57,438 nucleotides of DNA from an uncultured Lachnospiraceae bacterium (GCA_944380095.1 CALWGP010000002.1:1-57438), one strand, 5' to 3'. Counted from the stretch's first letter, positions 7,752 through 17,321 are shown. The notes: a model not told the origin generated them from the letters alone. Made by a program: numbers and translations.

Positions 7752-9578
7752 ATGTGCGGAATTGCAGGCTATATCGGGAAAAATCAGGCGGCCCCCATCA
7801 TTCTGGACGGTCTTTCCAGGCTGGAATACCGGGGATATGACTCTGCGGGCATCGCCGTTTTTGACGGGGAAAGAATCCGGATGGCAAAGGCGGCCGGACG
7901 GCTTTCCGTTTTAAAGGAACTTACGGATAACGGCAGGGCCCTGCCGGGGTGCTGCGGCATCGGGCATACCCGCTGGGCCACCCACGGCCGTCCTTGCGAC
8001 GAAAACGCCCACCCCCATATGAACCGGGAAAATACCATCGCCGTGGTGCATAACGGCATCATTGAAAACTACAGGAAACTCCGGGAGAAACTGGAGCGGA
8101 AAGGATACGTCTTTTCTTCGGAAACGGATACGGAGGTGCTGGCCCATATGCTCACGGAATACTACCGGGGCGATCCCGTAGAGGCCATTGAAAAGGTGCT
8201 GCACCGGGTGGAAGGCTCCTATGCCCTGGGCATCCTGTTTTTGGACCATCCCCATCATATTTATGCGGCCCGCAGGGACAGTCCCCTGGTTGTTGGGGTC
8301 AGCGGGGAAGAAAAATTCATTGCTTCCGACGTCCCCGCCCTGCTGGAGCATACCCGTACCGTCTACTATATGGAAAATGAGGAAATCGCCACCCTTTCCG
8401 CCGGGAATATCCGGTTTTACTCCCTGGACGGGGAACTTCTCTCCAAAAAACCCGTCACGGTAGAATGGGATATCAGCGCAGCGCAAAAAGGCGGGTATGC
8501 CCATTTCATGCTCAAGGAAATCCACGAACAGCCAAGCGCCCTGCGGGATACGATTTTCCCCCGTCTGAAAGACCGGCGGATCGATCTGGACGACCTGGGC
8601 CTTTCCGAAGAAAAAATCCGGCGGCTTCGCCGGATCTCCATCGTGGCCTGCGGCTCCGCCTATCATGCGGCCGTCGTCGGAAAATATGTCCTGGAAGCCC
8701 TGGCCCGGATCCCCGTGGAAACCGATCTGGCCAGCGAATACAGGTACCGCTGTCCCATCTGCGAACCGGACAGCCTGGTTATCATCGTCAGCCAGTCCGG
8801 GGAAACCGCCGATTCCCTTGCCGCCCTCCGGGACGCCAAGGCGCGCGGCAGCCGGATCCTCGCCATCGTCAACGTAGTGGGCAGTTCCATTGCCCGTGAG
8901 GCCGACTGCGTATTTTATACCGGCGCCGGGCCGGAGATTTCCGTGGCCACCACCAAAGCCTACAGCTGCCAGCTGGCCGCTTTTTACATGCTTGCTGCAG
9001 AATTTGCCCGGGTTCGCGGCGCCATCGGCGCAGACCGGTTTTGCGGGCTGCTTGCCGCCCTGAAACGGCTTCCTGCACAGGTACGTGAGCTGCTTGGCTG
9101 TCAGGAAAAAATCCAGTTCCTGGCAAACCGCTACCTTGCCGCAGACCACATTTTTTTCATGGGCCGGGGTATCGACTATGCCATATCCCTGGAAGGGTCC
9201 TTAAAACTGAAGGAAATTTCCTATATTCATTCGGAAGCCTACGCGGCCGGGGAACTCAAACACGGCACCATCTCCCTGATAGAGGAGCAGACCCCCGTGG
9301 TAGCCGTGGCCACTTCGGACCGGCTCTATCCGAAAACCTTAAGCAACATTGTGGAAGTCAAAACCCGGGGCGCCATGGTTTTGGCCCTCACTACCCCCGG
9401 ACACGAAGACCTTGCCCGCACGGCGGATTACGTCCTTTTTGTCCCGGAAACGGAGCCCCTTTTTATGGGATCCTTATCCATCATACCGCTGCAGCTGTTT
9501 GCCTATTACGTTTCCCTGGGGCGGGGGCTGGATGTGGATAAGCCCAGGAACCTGGCGAAATCCGTCACCGTGGAATAG
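7752..9578 (+). CDS. glmS: glutamine-fructose-6-phosphate aminotransferase (isomerizing)
   Basis: A 608-residue enzyme that makes glucosamine-6-phosphate from fructose-6-phosphate and glutamine, the first step toward peptidoglycan amino sugars. The start is ATG-TGC, so that Cys1 (after Met removal) is the glutaminase nucleophile: MCGIAGYIG. Glutaminase motifs GIGHTRWATHG and HNGIIENY follow. Two SIS sugar-isomerase domains (about 290-420 and 460-590) carry IVSQSGETADS and the end motif DVDKPRNLAKSVTVE. AGGAGG lies at 7738-7744. It is transcribed alone and stops three bases before the convergent gene at 9582. Regulation is discussed under the leader hairpin. Confidence 0.97.
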   Translation: MCGIAGYIGKNQAAPIILDGLSRLEYRGYDSAGIAVFDGERIRMAKAAGRLSVLKELTDNGRALPGCCGIGHTRWATHGRPCDENAHPHMNRENTIAVVHNGIIENYRKLREKLERKGYVFSSETDTEVLAHMLTEYYRGDPVEAIEKVLHRVEGSYALGILFLDHPHHIYAARRDSPLVVGVSGEEKFIASDVPALLEHTRTVYYMENEEIATLSAGNIRFYSLDGELLSKKPVTVEWDISAAQKGGYAHFMLKEIHEQPSALRDTIFPRLKDRRIDLDDLGLSEEKIRRLRRISIVACGSAYHAAVVGKYVLEALARIPVETDLASEYRYRCPICEPDSLVIIVSQSGETADSLAALRDAKARGSRILAIVNVVGSSIAREADCVFYTGAGPEISVATTKAYSCQLAAFYMLAAEFARVRGAIGADRFCGLLAALKRLPAQVRELLGCQEKIQFLANRYLAADHIFFMGRGIDYAISLEGSLKLKEISYIHSEAYAAGELKHGTISLIEEQTPVVAVATSDRLYPKTLSNIVEVKTRGAMVLALTTPGHEDLARTADYVLFVPETEPLFMGSLSIIPLQLFAYYVSLGRGLDVDKPRNLAKSVTVE

Positions 9579-9581
9579 CCC

Positions 9582-10058
9582 CTACAGGTCCTCCCTGCAG
9601 AAATAACAGGTATAATTTTTACTGGACGACCGCTCCGGGATCAGGTTTTGCGCGCCGCAGTAATTACACCGGACCAGCCTCATGCCTTTGGGAATGTCTT
9701 CCCATTCCAGATGCCTCTGTCCCGGCATCTTCCCGCCGGTTTCATGGTAAAGGCGCAGGTTTTCTTCCTGCTTCTCCTCGGCGTGCTCCCGGGCGTCTTC
9801 CAGGGCTTTCTGCCTTAAGTATTCCGTGGTGGAAAGCTCTTCGTCCGGTTCGGTGGAAACGGTTTGCCTGCGGGGCGCGGTTTTCTTTTTCCGGACCGTT
9901 TCCGCCGCCTGCCACGTCCCCTTAAAAAGAGGTCCCGTATCCCCTGCCGGACGCCTCCGCCCGCTGCCTTCGGACGTTTCGGAACCCTTTCCTTTCGCCC
10001 TTTTGGCCGAATTGATAATGATTACCGCAATAATGATAGCAAATATCAGGTTTCCCAT
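9582..10058 (-). CDS. membrane-anchored protein with C-terminal zinc ribbon
   Basis: A 158-residue protein of unknown function. An N-terminal hydrophobic helix (MGNLIFAIIIAVIII) is followed by a basic, Ser/Gly/Pro-rich linker, a charged helix around EYLRQKALEDAREHAEEKQ, and a C-terminal zinc ribbon with CNYCG and CYFC pairs. The ATG at 10058 follows AAGGGAGG and overlaps the end of holA by 13 bases, so translation is probably coupled. It is last in the comEA-comEC-holA operon. The zinc ribbon could bind a protein or nucleic acid; nothing more can be said. Confidence 0.75.
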   Translation of the reverse strand: MGNLIFAIIIAVIIINSAKRAKGKGSETSEGSGRRRPAGDTGPLFKGTWQAAETVRKKKTAPRRQTVSTEPDEELSTTEYLRQKALEDAREHAEEKQEENLRLYHETGGKMPGQRHLEWEDIPKGMRLVRCNYCGAQNLIPERSSSKNYTCYFCREDL

Positions 10059-11059
10059 GTCTGCGACCTCCCTTTTGTTTTTTCTGCACTGTAACGGATC
10101 AGGAGAAGCTCCACGCACATCCGGTCCCCCATCCGCCCGGTTTTGACCGATTCATCCGCCTCTGCGCAGGCGGCCAGCGCTTCCTGCAGTTCCCGTCTGG
10201 AAAAGCGGGAAGCCTGGGAAGCGTATTTTTTCACCAAAAAACCCCTAAGCCCCGTTTTTTCCGCGATGGTCCTGTCGTCGCTGCCTGTTTTTTTTAACGC
10301 CTTCACCTGCAAAAGAAGGTTAAACTGCCTGCCGATCAGGTACAGGATCCGCATCGGGGGTTCCTTTAAGGAAAGAAGGTCATAATACAGCTTCAGCGTC
10401 TGCTGCTGCCGGCGCAGGGCCATGGACTCCACCATCTCGAAAATCCGGCTGCTGATCTGGCGGACGCACACGGCGTCCACATCCTCCCGGGTGATAACGT
10501 CCCGGTTTAAGGTATAGCAAAACAGCTTTTCCAGTTCGCTGCTAATCTGCTCCATATCCGTCCCGGTCATGGTCAGGAAACGGTTCAGGGTCTCTTCGGA
10601 AATCTTTTTTCCTTCCCTCCTGATCTGCCCTAAGATCCACTTTTTTAGGGTTTCTTCCGTCTGCGTGGCAAATTCCACCGCGCGGCCCGTTTCCCTTACC
10701 GCTTTGAACATCCTGCTGCGCTTATCCACCTGCGTCTCCACAAAGAGAAACACTGCGGTGGGCGCCGGATTTTTCAGATAGTCCGCCAGCTGTTCGGCCC
10801 CTTTCTGGAAAAATCCGCTGTCTTCCACCAGGATCACCCGGCGGGGCGCAAAAAACGGCATGGTTTCCGCCAGGTCAATGAGCTTTGCCGGATCGGTATT
10901 TTTCCCTTCAAACCGGTGGAAATTCATGGAATCCGCAGGATCAGACAGCGCCTTTTTCAGCCGGTCCCGATACTGCAGTCTCAGATAAGCCTCCTCCCCG
11001 TACAGAAGATAGGCCTGTTTGAACTGTCCGCTTTTGATGTCTTCCAACAGCTGCTGCAC
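10046..11059 (-). CDS. holA: DNA polymerase III delta subunit
   Basis: A 337-residue clamp-loader delta subunit. The N-terminus QQLLEDIKSGQFKQAYLLYGEEAYL is typical: delta subunits have a degenerate AAA+ site and the phrase YLLYGEE. Later landmarks are VEDSGFF, the LNRFLTMTGTDMEQISSELEKL helix region and the collar-domain end. The longest frame begins with tandem ATG codons at 11092, but a GTG at 11057-11059 has AGGAGG five bases upstream and gives the usual family start, so it is preferred. It follows comEC by 48 bases, a common Firmicutes order. Confidence 0.92.
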   Translation of the reverse strand: MQQLLEDIKSGQFKQAYLLYGEEAYLRLQYRDRLKKALSDPADSMNFHRFEGKNTDPAKLIDLAETMPFFAPRRVILVEDSGFFQKGAEQLADYLKNPAPTAVFLFVETQVDKRSRMFKAVRETGRAVEFATQTEETLKKWILGQIRREGKKISEETLNRFLTMTGTDMEQISSELEKLFCYTLNRDVITREDVDAVCVRQISSRIFEMVESMALRRQQQTLKLYYDLLSLKEPPMRILYLIGRQFNLLLQVKALKKTGSDDRTIAEKTGLRGFLVKKYASQASRFSRRELQEALAACAEADESVKTGRMGDRMCVELLLIRYSAEKTKGRSQTWET

Positions 11060-11107
11060 GATACTCCTCCTCTTTTTCCCTGTGAGCATCATACCACATT
11101 CCGGCCG

Positions 11108-13366
11108 TCAGGAAAAGCTTCGGATTTCCATTTCCCTTTCCCCGACCCGGACCGTTACCGCTCCCCCCTCGGCCGTAACGTAATAGGCCGCGCCCGCCTC
11201 ATTAAGCCGCGTCAAAGTCTCCGGGGCCGGGTGTCCGTAAGGATTGTCTTTCCCGCAGGAAATCAGGACGGCTTTTGGGGAAACGGCTTCCAGGAACGCT
11301 TCGCAGGACGCGTTTTTGGCCCCGTGGTGTCCTGCGGCCAGCAGGTCCGCCGAAAGATCCTCTCCTTTGTAGCGCTGCAGCAGCCGCCTTTCCCCGTCCT
11401 CCTGCAAATCCCCGGGAAACAGGGCGCGAAAGCTTCCCTGTTCCAGCCGGATGACCAGGGAAACTTCGTTTCTGTCACCGGCCTTTGCTCCCGGTTCAGG
11501 ATGCAGGCAGCGGATTGTCAGTCCGTCCCGGGTCAGGGCCATCCCGGCATGCAGCCGTTTTACCGGGACCTTGTACCGGGCCGCAAGGGCCAGCAGGTTT
11601 TCCAGCGCCTCGTCTTTCAGCCCGGTATCCGGCAGGTAAATCCCGCCTACGGACACATGGTCCTCCTTTGCCCAGCGCAGGATATCCGAAAGGCCGTTGA
11701 CATGGTCTTCGTCCCAGTGGCTGACCAGGATGCCCCGAATCCGCCCTGCGCCCCGGTATTTCAGATACGGGACGACCTGGTACTGCCCGGTATGGCTTTT
11801 GGAAGTGCTGCCTGCGTCCAGAAGCCAGAACCCGTGGTGTTTCGTTTCCACACAGACGCTCTGGCCCTGTCCCACATCCAGCATGGTAATGGTCAAAGGG
11901 CCGGGCGGCCGGATCAGGAAAACACCGGTCAAAAGCAGCGCCAGCCCCAGGCGGAGGGCCGGACGGACCGTGCGTGCCTTCCACACAAGCAATAAAAGCC
12001 CCAGCAGGAACAAAACCACCTGCCAGACTGCCGGCTCCCCCGTATGCAGGCTGCTGCCCGGCAGCCGTACCGCCAAGGCGCAGGTCTGCCGGTACAGAAA
12101 GAAAATCACCCGCACCGGCCAAAAAAGGAGTTTCAGCACAGGCACAAGCTGCGGCGCCCAGGGGGCTGGCAGTCCCACCAGGGCCAAAAGCAAAAGCAGC
12201 GGCAGAAGAATCCCCATCAGCGGGATTACAATCAGGTTGGCCGCCACGGACCAGGGGTTCCATTTGTAAAAATGCCACAGCACCAAAGGCAGGGTTCCCA
12301 GCGTGATCCCGAAGCCGGAAAGGAAATTTCGTTTCAGCCGGCGCAAAAAGGCGTGTCTTTTCAGCACTGTCGGCGGATAAAGCCCCTCTTCCAAAAACAC
12401 GGGCGGCAAAAGGGCCGCAGAGGCCACCGCCCCGAAGGACAGCTGGAACCCGGCGTCAAACAAAGCCTGCGGGGAAAAAAGCAAAATCACGGCCGCGGCA
12501 GCCGTCAGGGAAGTGATAGGATCCGAAGTGCGCCCTGCCAGCTGTCCGGCCAGCACAAACAGGAACATGATAAGGGCCCGCCGGGTGGATACGCTCATCC
12601 CGGTCATGGCGGCATAGGCGGTCAGAAAGGCGGCGGAAAGGACGGCCGCCGGCCACAGGGGGACTTTCAGACGCCGCAGCCCCCGGAAAACCCCCATGCC
12701 GATCAGGGTGATGTGCAGGCCGCTGATGGCCAGCAGATGGGAAATGGAGGCGTTTTGGTAAAGGGTTTTGACCTCCTGCGGGATTTCCTTCTTCCCGCCC
12801 AGGGCCATGGCCGCCGCCAGGGAGCCGTCTTCCTCTCCCAGCACCTTCCAGTACAGCCTGGCCGTATTCCTACGCAGCCGGTAGAGAAGCTGTCCGAAAA
12901 AAGAATATTCTTCCCCCTGTTTTAGGATGCGCGCATTCCAGAGGGCGCAGGAATATCCCTGGCCGCCGTAATAATTTGCCAGGTCGAATTCCCCCGGATT
13001 TGCAGCGTGTTCGAAAGGGCCCCATTCCCCGCCCACGCGCACGCGGCTGCCGGTTTTGGGCAGGGTTTCCCCTTCTCTTAAGTAGCAAAGGACGCTTGTT
13101 TTTTCTGTGGGATCAAAAGATTCTGAAAAAGAAGTGATTTCCGAAAGGGCAAAAGAAAGATTTTCCTGCGATCCATCCGCAGGCTCAAAAAGCCGGGCTG
13201 CCGTGCCCTCCAGCAGCAAAGCTTCCCCCTCCCGCAAAGGGGAGTGCAGGGACGTTTCCTGATACAGGCTTTCCTTCTCCCTGCCCTGCGCCCGCCCTGC
13301 CCAAAGGGCGGCGGGCAGCCACAGGGCCAGGAAGACAAGGAGGCCTGCACACAGCGGTCTTCTCAA
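11108..13366 (-). CDS. comEC: DNA internalization competence protein ComEC/Rec2
   Basis: A 752-residue polytopic membrane channel for single-stranded DNA import. It has an N-terminal hydrophobic helix and an OB-like DUF4131 region, then the competence domain with many helices (LLAISGLHITLIGMGVFRGL is characteristic). The C-terminal metallo-beta-lactamase domain carries ITMLDVGQGQSV, SHWDEDHVNGL and AAGHHGAKNAS. The start is TTG at 13366-13364, directly after the stop codon of the GerMN gene, preceded by AGAGGAA; it is a coupled start with no ATG nearby. Length is full. Together with comEA upstream this implies a DNA uptake or nutritional competence route, although no pseudopilus genes are in view. 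Confidence 0.92.
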   Translation of the reverse strand: MRRPLCAGLLVFLALWLPAALWAGRAQGREKESLYQETSLHSPLREGEALLLEGTAARLFEPADGSQENLSFALSEITSFSESFDPTEKTSVLCYLREGETLPKTGSRVRVGGEWGPFEHAANPGEFDLANYYGGQGYSCALWNARILKQGEEYSFFGQLLYRLRRNTARLYWKVLGEEDGSLAAAMALGGKKEIPQEVKTLYQNASISHLLAISGLHITLIGMGVFRGLRRLKVPLWPAAVLSAAFLTAYAAMTGMSVSTRRALIMFLFVLAGQLAGRTSDPITSLTAAAAVILLFSPQALFDAGFQLSFGAVASAALLPPVFLEEGLYPPTVLKRHAFLRRLKRNFLSGFGITLGTLPLVLWHFYKWNPWSVAANLIVIPLMGILLPLLLLLALVGLPAPWAPQLVPVLKLLFWPVRVIFFLYRQTCALAVRLPGSSLHTGEPAVWQVVLFLLGLLLLVWKARTVRPALRLGLALLLTGVFLIRPPGPLTITMLDVGQGQSVCVETKHHGFWLLDAGSTSKSHTGQYQVVPYLKYRGAGRIRGILVSHWDEDHVNGLSDILRWAKEDHVSVGGIYLPDTGLKDEALENLLALAARYKVPVKRLHAGMALTRDGLTIRCLHPEPGAKAGDRNEVSLVIRLEQGSFRALFPGDLQEDGERRLLQRYKGEDLSADLLAAGHHGAKNASCEAFLEAVSPKAVLISCGKDNPYGHPAPETLTRLNEAGAAYYVTAEGGAVTVRVGEREMEIRSFS

Positions 13367-14338
13367 TTATTCCTCTTCTCCGTCGCTGTTGTAAACCAGG
13401 TCCAGATTCCGGTCAAATATGGTGGAAAGATCAAAGGTTTCCCGGTAAACCAGATCCGTCCTCCCGTTGACCGCGATCTGTACTTTATTGACATTTGGCA
13501 GTTCGATCAGGGAATTGGCAATGGCATAGATCACCACTTCCCCCGTGGTGTTGTTGGTCTGGGTCAAAAAGCCGTCGTCAAAATTGACATAGCAGGTGCC
13601 GTCCTTGACGGTGACGCCCAGCACCCGGGTGTTGGGATTTAAAACCGGGTAAGAATCCGGGCTGTCTTCCCCGGGGCCCGCCACAAGCTGTTCCACGACC
13701 AGCTTTTCCATGGAAATGTTGGTGCTGTAGACCCGGGTTACCAGGCTTTCCACCAGGCCGTCCCCCGACGCGTTGGCAAAATACAGTTTGATCCGGGTCT
13801 TTTCATAGGCGTTGATCTCGTTTCCGGCATTGTCGATGAACATATCCGCCGTCATAGGGCCCACCACGCTGCCCAGGCTGTCCGTCAGCGCTTCCCCGTT
13901 TACCGTCATCTCCACATGGGACACGCCCGGGATCTGGGTCAGGCTGCGCACCAGCGCCGCCCGCACCAGCACTTCCGCAGTGGCGGACAGTTTTTTGTAA
14001 TCCTCGCTCACATCCAGGGAAAGCTGCGCCTCCTTTAGCTTCCAGCTTTGGATTTCAAAGCCGCTTACCGGCGAGCGCAGCGCCATTTCCACCGGGTTTT
14101 CCCGGAGCGCCTCCAGCACTTCCCCCACCCGTTCCTGCGTCTCTTCGCCCTCCAGGGCACGCTCCACCGGGCTGATCCTGGTTTCTTCTTTATTGATGTA
14201 ATAAACGGAAACGACCGTCTCCTGCCCCTCCGGCTTCCGGCCGCCGCAGCCTGCGCAGGCCAGAAGGAGAAAAAGCAGCAAGAAAACCAGCCGTCCTGCG
14301 GGAAGACGTCCTCCCGCGTTCGTCGCGTTATCCTTCAT
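13367..14338 (-). CDS. GerMN-domain lipoprotein (tandem GerMN)
   Basis: A 323-residue lipoprotein with signal peptide and lipobox ending LLACAGC. Two GerMN domains are visible: one at about residues 75-170 (LSLDVSEDYKKL then LTQIPGVSHVEMTVNG) and one at about 190-300 (CYVNFDDGFL then ANSLIELPNVNKVQIAVNG). GerM-type domains are found in spore and cell-envelope proteins of sporulating bacteria and in actinobacterial LpqB. The ATG follows AGGAGA. It lies nine bases after the histidine kinase, so regulator, kinase and lipoprotein form a unit like MtrA-MtrB-LpqB. It probably modulates the kinase or acts at the cell wall; this is inference. Confidence 0.85.
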   Translation of the reverse strand: MKDNATNAGGRLPAGRLVFLLLFLLLACAGCGGRKPEGQETVVSVYYINKEETRISPVERALEGEETQERVGEVLEALRENPVEMALRSPVSGFEIQSWKLKEAQLSLDVSEDYKKLSATAEVLVRAALVRSLTQIPGVSHVEMTVNGEALTDSLGSVVGPMTADMFIDNAGNEINAYEKTRIKLYFANASGDGLVESLVTRVYSTNISMEKLVVEQLVAGPGEDSPDSYPVLNPNTRVLGVTVKDGTCYVNFDDGFLTQTNNTTGEVVIYAIANSLIELPNVNKVQIAVNGRTDLVYRETFDLSTIFDRNLDLVYNSDGEEE

Positions 14339-14347
14339 GGCGGTCTC

Positions 14348-15820
14348 CTACCTGATATAGGAAAGGGGGATTTTTACCGTAAAGCAGGTGCCCTCTCCTT
14401 CCACGCTGCTGACTTTTATGGAACCCCTGTGCAAAAGCACCGCGTTGCGGGTGATGGAAAGCCCAAGGCCCGTTCCGCCGATTTCCCGGGAATGGGACTT
14501 GTCCACCCGGTAAAACCGCTCGAAAATATGCTCATGGTCCGCTTCCGGGATCCCCACCCCGGAGTCGGAAATTTCCACGGTGAAAAACTGGTGGTCCGCA
14601 TCCAGCAGCACTTTCACCCAGCCGTGTTCCTTATTATACTTGATGGCATTTTCCACCAGGTTGGTGAAAATCTGGGAAACCTTCACCTCGTCCACCTCGG
14701 CCGTGACCGGGCGGATGCTTTCGAACACCACCTCCACATCCCGCTTGCGCGCAATGGGCCGCAGCCTTTTGAGCGTGGCCTCCAGCAGCTGGTTGATATC
14801 CACCGTGGAAATATCCATCTTCGCTTCGGTCTTATCCATTTTCACCAGTGCCAGAAGGTCGTTGATGATTTTGTTTTCCCGTTCGATCTCTTCCGTAATA
14901 TCCTGCATAAATTCCCTGTACAGCTCCACCGGCGCGTCCGGCTGCTGGTTTAGGGAATCCGCCAGCACCTTCACGGAAGTCATGGGCGTTTTCAGCTCGT
15001 GGGACACGTTGGCCACAAATTCCTGCCGGGAATCGTTGATCACCTTCATCCTGGCCAGCAGCTGGTTGAACGCGTCAACAATATGCTCCGTTTCGATATA
15101 GTCCGGTACGGAAATGGGCTCGTCGGTAAAGCCGTCCTTGACCTCGTTGATGGCCTGGGTGACGCGGCTGAAGGGCCGGATCAGGATATGGGAGAAAAAC
15201 AGCACCCCTCCCACGATAATAACCGCCATCACAATTTCCAGGATCAGCGCCTTGCGCTTTAAAATGTCCAGCGTCACCACTATGCTGTCCGTGGACGCGC
15301 TGGCCAGGATCACCCCCCTGACCTGGGAAGTCTCCCTGCCGTCTTTTTCCACCTGCTCCACAATGGGAATGGTCATCTCGATGTAGCCGTTGTTGGAATC
15401 GTGCCGGGTGGTACTCTCCCCCCTAAAGCACTTGATCACCTCTTCCGAAATGACGGTCTTTCCCTCGCTGATCCCGTAGGTATCCTTCACAATCCGGAAG
15501 TTCCCGTTGATAATAAGCACCCGGCCGTCATAGAGGTTGGACATCTGGTCCAGCTCCGCATTGATTACTTCCGAACTGGTATCCTGCAGGTAATTATAGT
15601 TGAGCAGGTGGTTGGCAATGATCATGTACTGGGTATAGACGTCCGTGGCCCGCAGGGAAACCGCACGCTCCTCATAGCTTTGCAGAATCCCCATCCGCAG
15701 GATGACGCTGGGGATGATTCCCACCGCCAGCATCAGTACAAATATATAGGTTTTCAGACTCCGAAGCAGCGGGATTTTCTGCATCAGTTTCCGAAACAGC
15801 CCTGGTTTTTTTTCATGCAT
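14348..15820 (-). CDS. sensor histidine kinase, HAMP/HisKA (WalK/MtrB-like)
   Basis: A 490-residue membrane kinase. A first helix (about 23-45) and a second (about 190-215) flank an extracellular domain of about 145 residues. A HAMP segment (about 215-265) is followed by the H-box FVANVSHELKTP with phospho-acceptor H274, then the ATPase boxes NLVENAIKYN, DSGVGIPEADHEHIFERFYR and GGTGLGLSI. The ATG at 15820 follows GGGGGAAC; an upstream 20-codon extension lacks a ribosome site. It follows its response regulator by 29 bases. No PAS domain is evident between HAMP and H-box, unlike classical WalK, so I do not assign walK. Confidence 0.9.
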   Translation of the reverse strand: MHEKKPGLFRKLMQKIPLLRSLKTYIFVLMLAVGIIPSVILRMGILQSYEERAVSLRATDVYTQYMIIANHLLNYNYLQDTSSEVINAELDQMSNLYDGRVLIINGNFRIVKDTYGISEGKTVISEEVIKCFRGESTTRHDSNNGYIEMTIPIVEQVEKDGRETSQVRGVILASASTDSIVVTLDILKRKALILEIVMAVIIVGGVLFFSHILIRPFSRVTQAINEVKDGFTDEPISVPDYIETEHIVDAFNQLLARMKVINDSRQEFVANVSHELKTPMTSVKVLADSLNQQPDAPVELYREFMQDITEEIERENKIINDLLALVKMDKTEAKMDISTVDINQLLEATLKRLRPIARKRDVEVVFESIRPVTAEVDEVKVSQIFTNLVENAIKYNKEHGWVKVLLDADHQFFTVEISDSGVGIPEADHEHIFERFYRVDKSHSREIGGTGLGLSITRNAVLLHRGSIKVSSVEGEGTCFTVKIPLSYIR

Positions 15821-15849
15821 GTATCGGTTCCCCCTGGTCTGCGGTCCAA

Positions 15850-16539
15850 TCAGGCGCGGAAGAAATAGCCCACGCCCCACTTCGTGTGAACGTAACGGGG
15901 TTCGCTGGGGTTGGATTCAATTTTTTCCCGCAGGCGGCGGATATGCACGTCCACCGTGCGCACATCCCCCGGATAGTCCGCTCCCCAGACCAGCTTCAGC
16001 AGGTTTTCCCTGCTGTAAACCTTGTTGGGATTTTTGATCAGAAGCTCCAGCAAGTCAAATTCCTTTGTGGTCAGGTTCACTTCCCTGCCCGAAACCGTCA
16101 CCCTGCGGCTGTCGCAGTCCATGCGCATGTCGCCGCTTTCAATGACGCCCGGCTGTCTGCCCGTCTCCTCCCGCCGGGCAGTGCGGCGCATAATGGCGCG
16201 GATCCTGGCTTTTACCTCCAGGATATTGAAAGGCTTGGTAATATAATCGTCCGCACCGTACTCCAGGCCCATGATCTTGTCCATATCCTCGCTCTTTGCC
16301 GTGAGCATCACGATGGGCACGCCGGAAAATTCCCGGATCTGCTGGCACACCTCGGTGCCGCTTAATTTGGGCAGCATAATATCCAGAAGGATCATATCGA
16401 ACTTCTGCTCCCTGGCCAGCCGCAGGGCCTCTTCCCCGTCGTAGGCGCAGGTCACTTCCATCCCGTCCTGTTCCAGGCTGAAGCGGATCCCCTTTACAAT
16501 CAGTTTTTCATCATCCACAACCAGAACTTTTTTCGCCAT
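15850..16539 (-). CDS. OmpR-family response regulator
   Basis: A 229-residue regulator with receiver domain (acidic pair D9-D10, phospho-acceptor D53 in LLDIMLPKLSG, T80, K102) and a C-terminal winged helix with LTTKEFDLLELLIKNPNKV and DVRTVDVHIRRLREKI. AGAGGAAGC precedes the ATG. Closely WalR/MtrA-like in appearance. Genes for its kinase and a GerMN lipoprotein follow, and comEA lies 46 bases upstream, so the system probably shares a transcript with competence genes. Targets are unknown; cell-wall or envelope control is the family expectation. Confidence 0.92.
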   Translation of the reverse strand: MAKKVLVVDDEKLIVKGIRFSLEQDGMEVTCAYDGEEALRLAREQKFDMILLDIMLPKLSGTEVCQQIREFSGVPIVMLTAKSEDMDKIMGLEYGADDYITKPFNILEVKARIRAIMRRTARREETGRQPGVIESGDMRMDCDSRRVTVSGREVNLTTKEFDLLELLIKNPNKVYSRENLLKLVWGADYPGDVRTVDVHIRRLREKIESNPSEPRYVHTKWGVGYFFRA

Positions 16540-16585
16540 TGCTTCCTCTCATCCTGCGGGAAAACCGGGAAACGGCCGCAAGTTT

Positions 16586-17263
16586 TCAAACCCGGATCAG
16601 GTCCCTGATTTTGGAAAACGCGCCTTCCTTGATCCCGCTTACCTTCATAATATCCTCTATCGTTTCAAATCGTCCGTTCTCTTCCCTCCAGGCCAGGATG
16701 GCCGCCGCCTTGCTGTCCCCGATGCCCGGCAGCGTCTTTAGCTGCTCTGCGTCGGCCGTGTTGATATTGACCAGCCCGGTCCCGTCCGTCCCTGCGTCCG
16801 GCTCCGTTTCCTGTATGCCTGCGTTTCTGCCGCCCCGGTCCGCCAGGGCGCTCTCTTCCTGGGTCATAATATAGATCTGGCAGCCGTCGGTTACCGGCTG
16901 CGCCAGATTACAGGCCTCGGGATCCGCGTCCGGGGCAAAGCCGCCCCCTGCCGCCACCGCGTCCACCACGCGGCTGTCCTGCGGCAGTTCGTATACGCCC
17001 GGGGCGTTCACCGCCCCGCAGATATGTACCGTACAGGTCTGTTCCTGCAAGGAAGCGTCCTCCCGGGCCGTCTCCCCGCCCTCTTTTCCTGCAGGCAGTT
17101 CCTCCGTCTGCGCTATGGAAGCGGCCGCCTCTGCGGCCGTTTCTTCCAGCAAAAATACGGCTTCCTTTTCCCCGCTGCAGGCCAAAACCGTCGCTAAAGC
17201 GACAAATCCGGCCCCCGCCAGCAGAATCCTAAAGAGAAACACTTTTGTTTGTAAATTCGGCAT
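16586..17263 (-). CDS. comEA: competence DNA receptor ComEA
   Basis: A 225-residue membrane-anchored DNA receptor. N-terminal hydrophobic anchor (about residues 8-28), a polar linker, an SLBB domain (VHICGAVNAPGVYELP through ACNLAQPVTDGCQIYI) and a C-terminal double helix-hairpin-helix domain (LVNINTADAEQLKTLPGIG and IEDIMKVSGIKEGAFSKI) that binds double-stranded DNA. The ATG at 17263 follows AGGAGA. A consensus-like promoter lies upstream. First gene of the operon that also carries the two-component system, comEC and holA. Confidence 0.93.
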   Translation of the reverse strand: MPNLQTKVFLFRILLAGAGFVALATVLACSGEKEAVFLLEETAAEAAASIAQTEELPAGKEGGETAREDASLQEQTCTVHICGAVNAPGVYELPQDSRVVDAVAAGGGFAPDADPEACNLAQPVTDGCQIYIMTQEESALADRGGRNAGIQETEPDAGTDGTGLVNINTADAEQLKTLPGIGDSKAAAILAWREENGRFETIEDIMKVSGIKEGAFSKIRDLIRV

Positions 17264-17321
17264 TTTCTTTCTCCTTACTTTGCAGTTTCTGCAAAAAAGG
17301 ACCCCATAACACCGCAATTTC

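Noticed and set aside
7911..9149. 412-codon minus-strand open frame opposite glmS
   Set aside because: Shadow of glmS codons; no motif and no ribosome site.
14348..16539. Assignment of the two-component system as WalR-WalK
   Set aside because: The kinase has no clear PAS domain after HAMP and the usual walH/walI/walJ neighbours are missing; the GerMN neighbour fits an MtrAB-LpqB-like set better.
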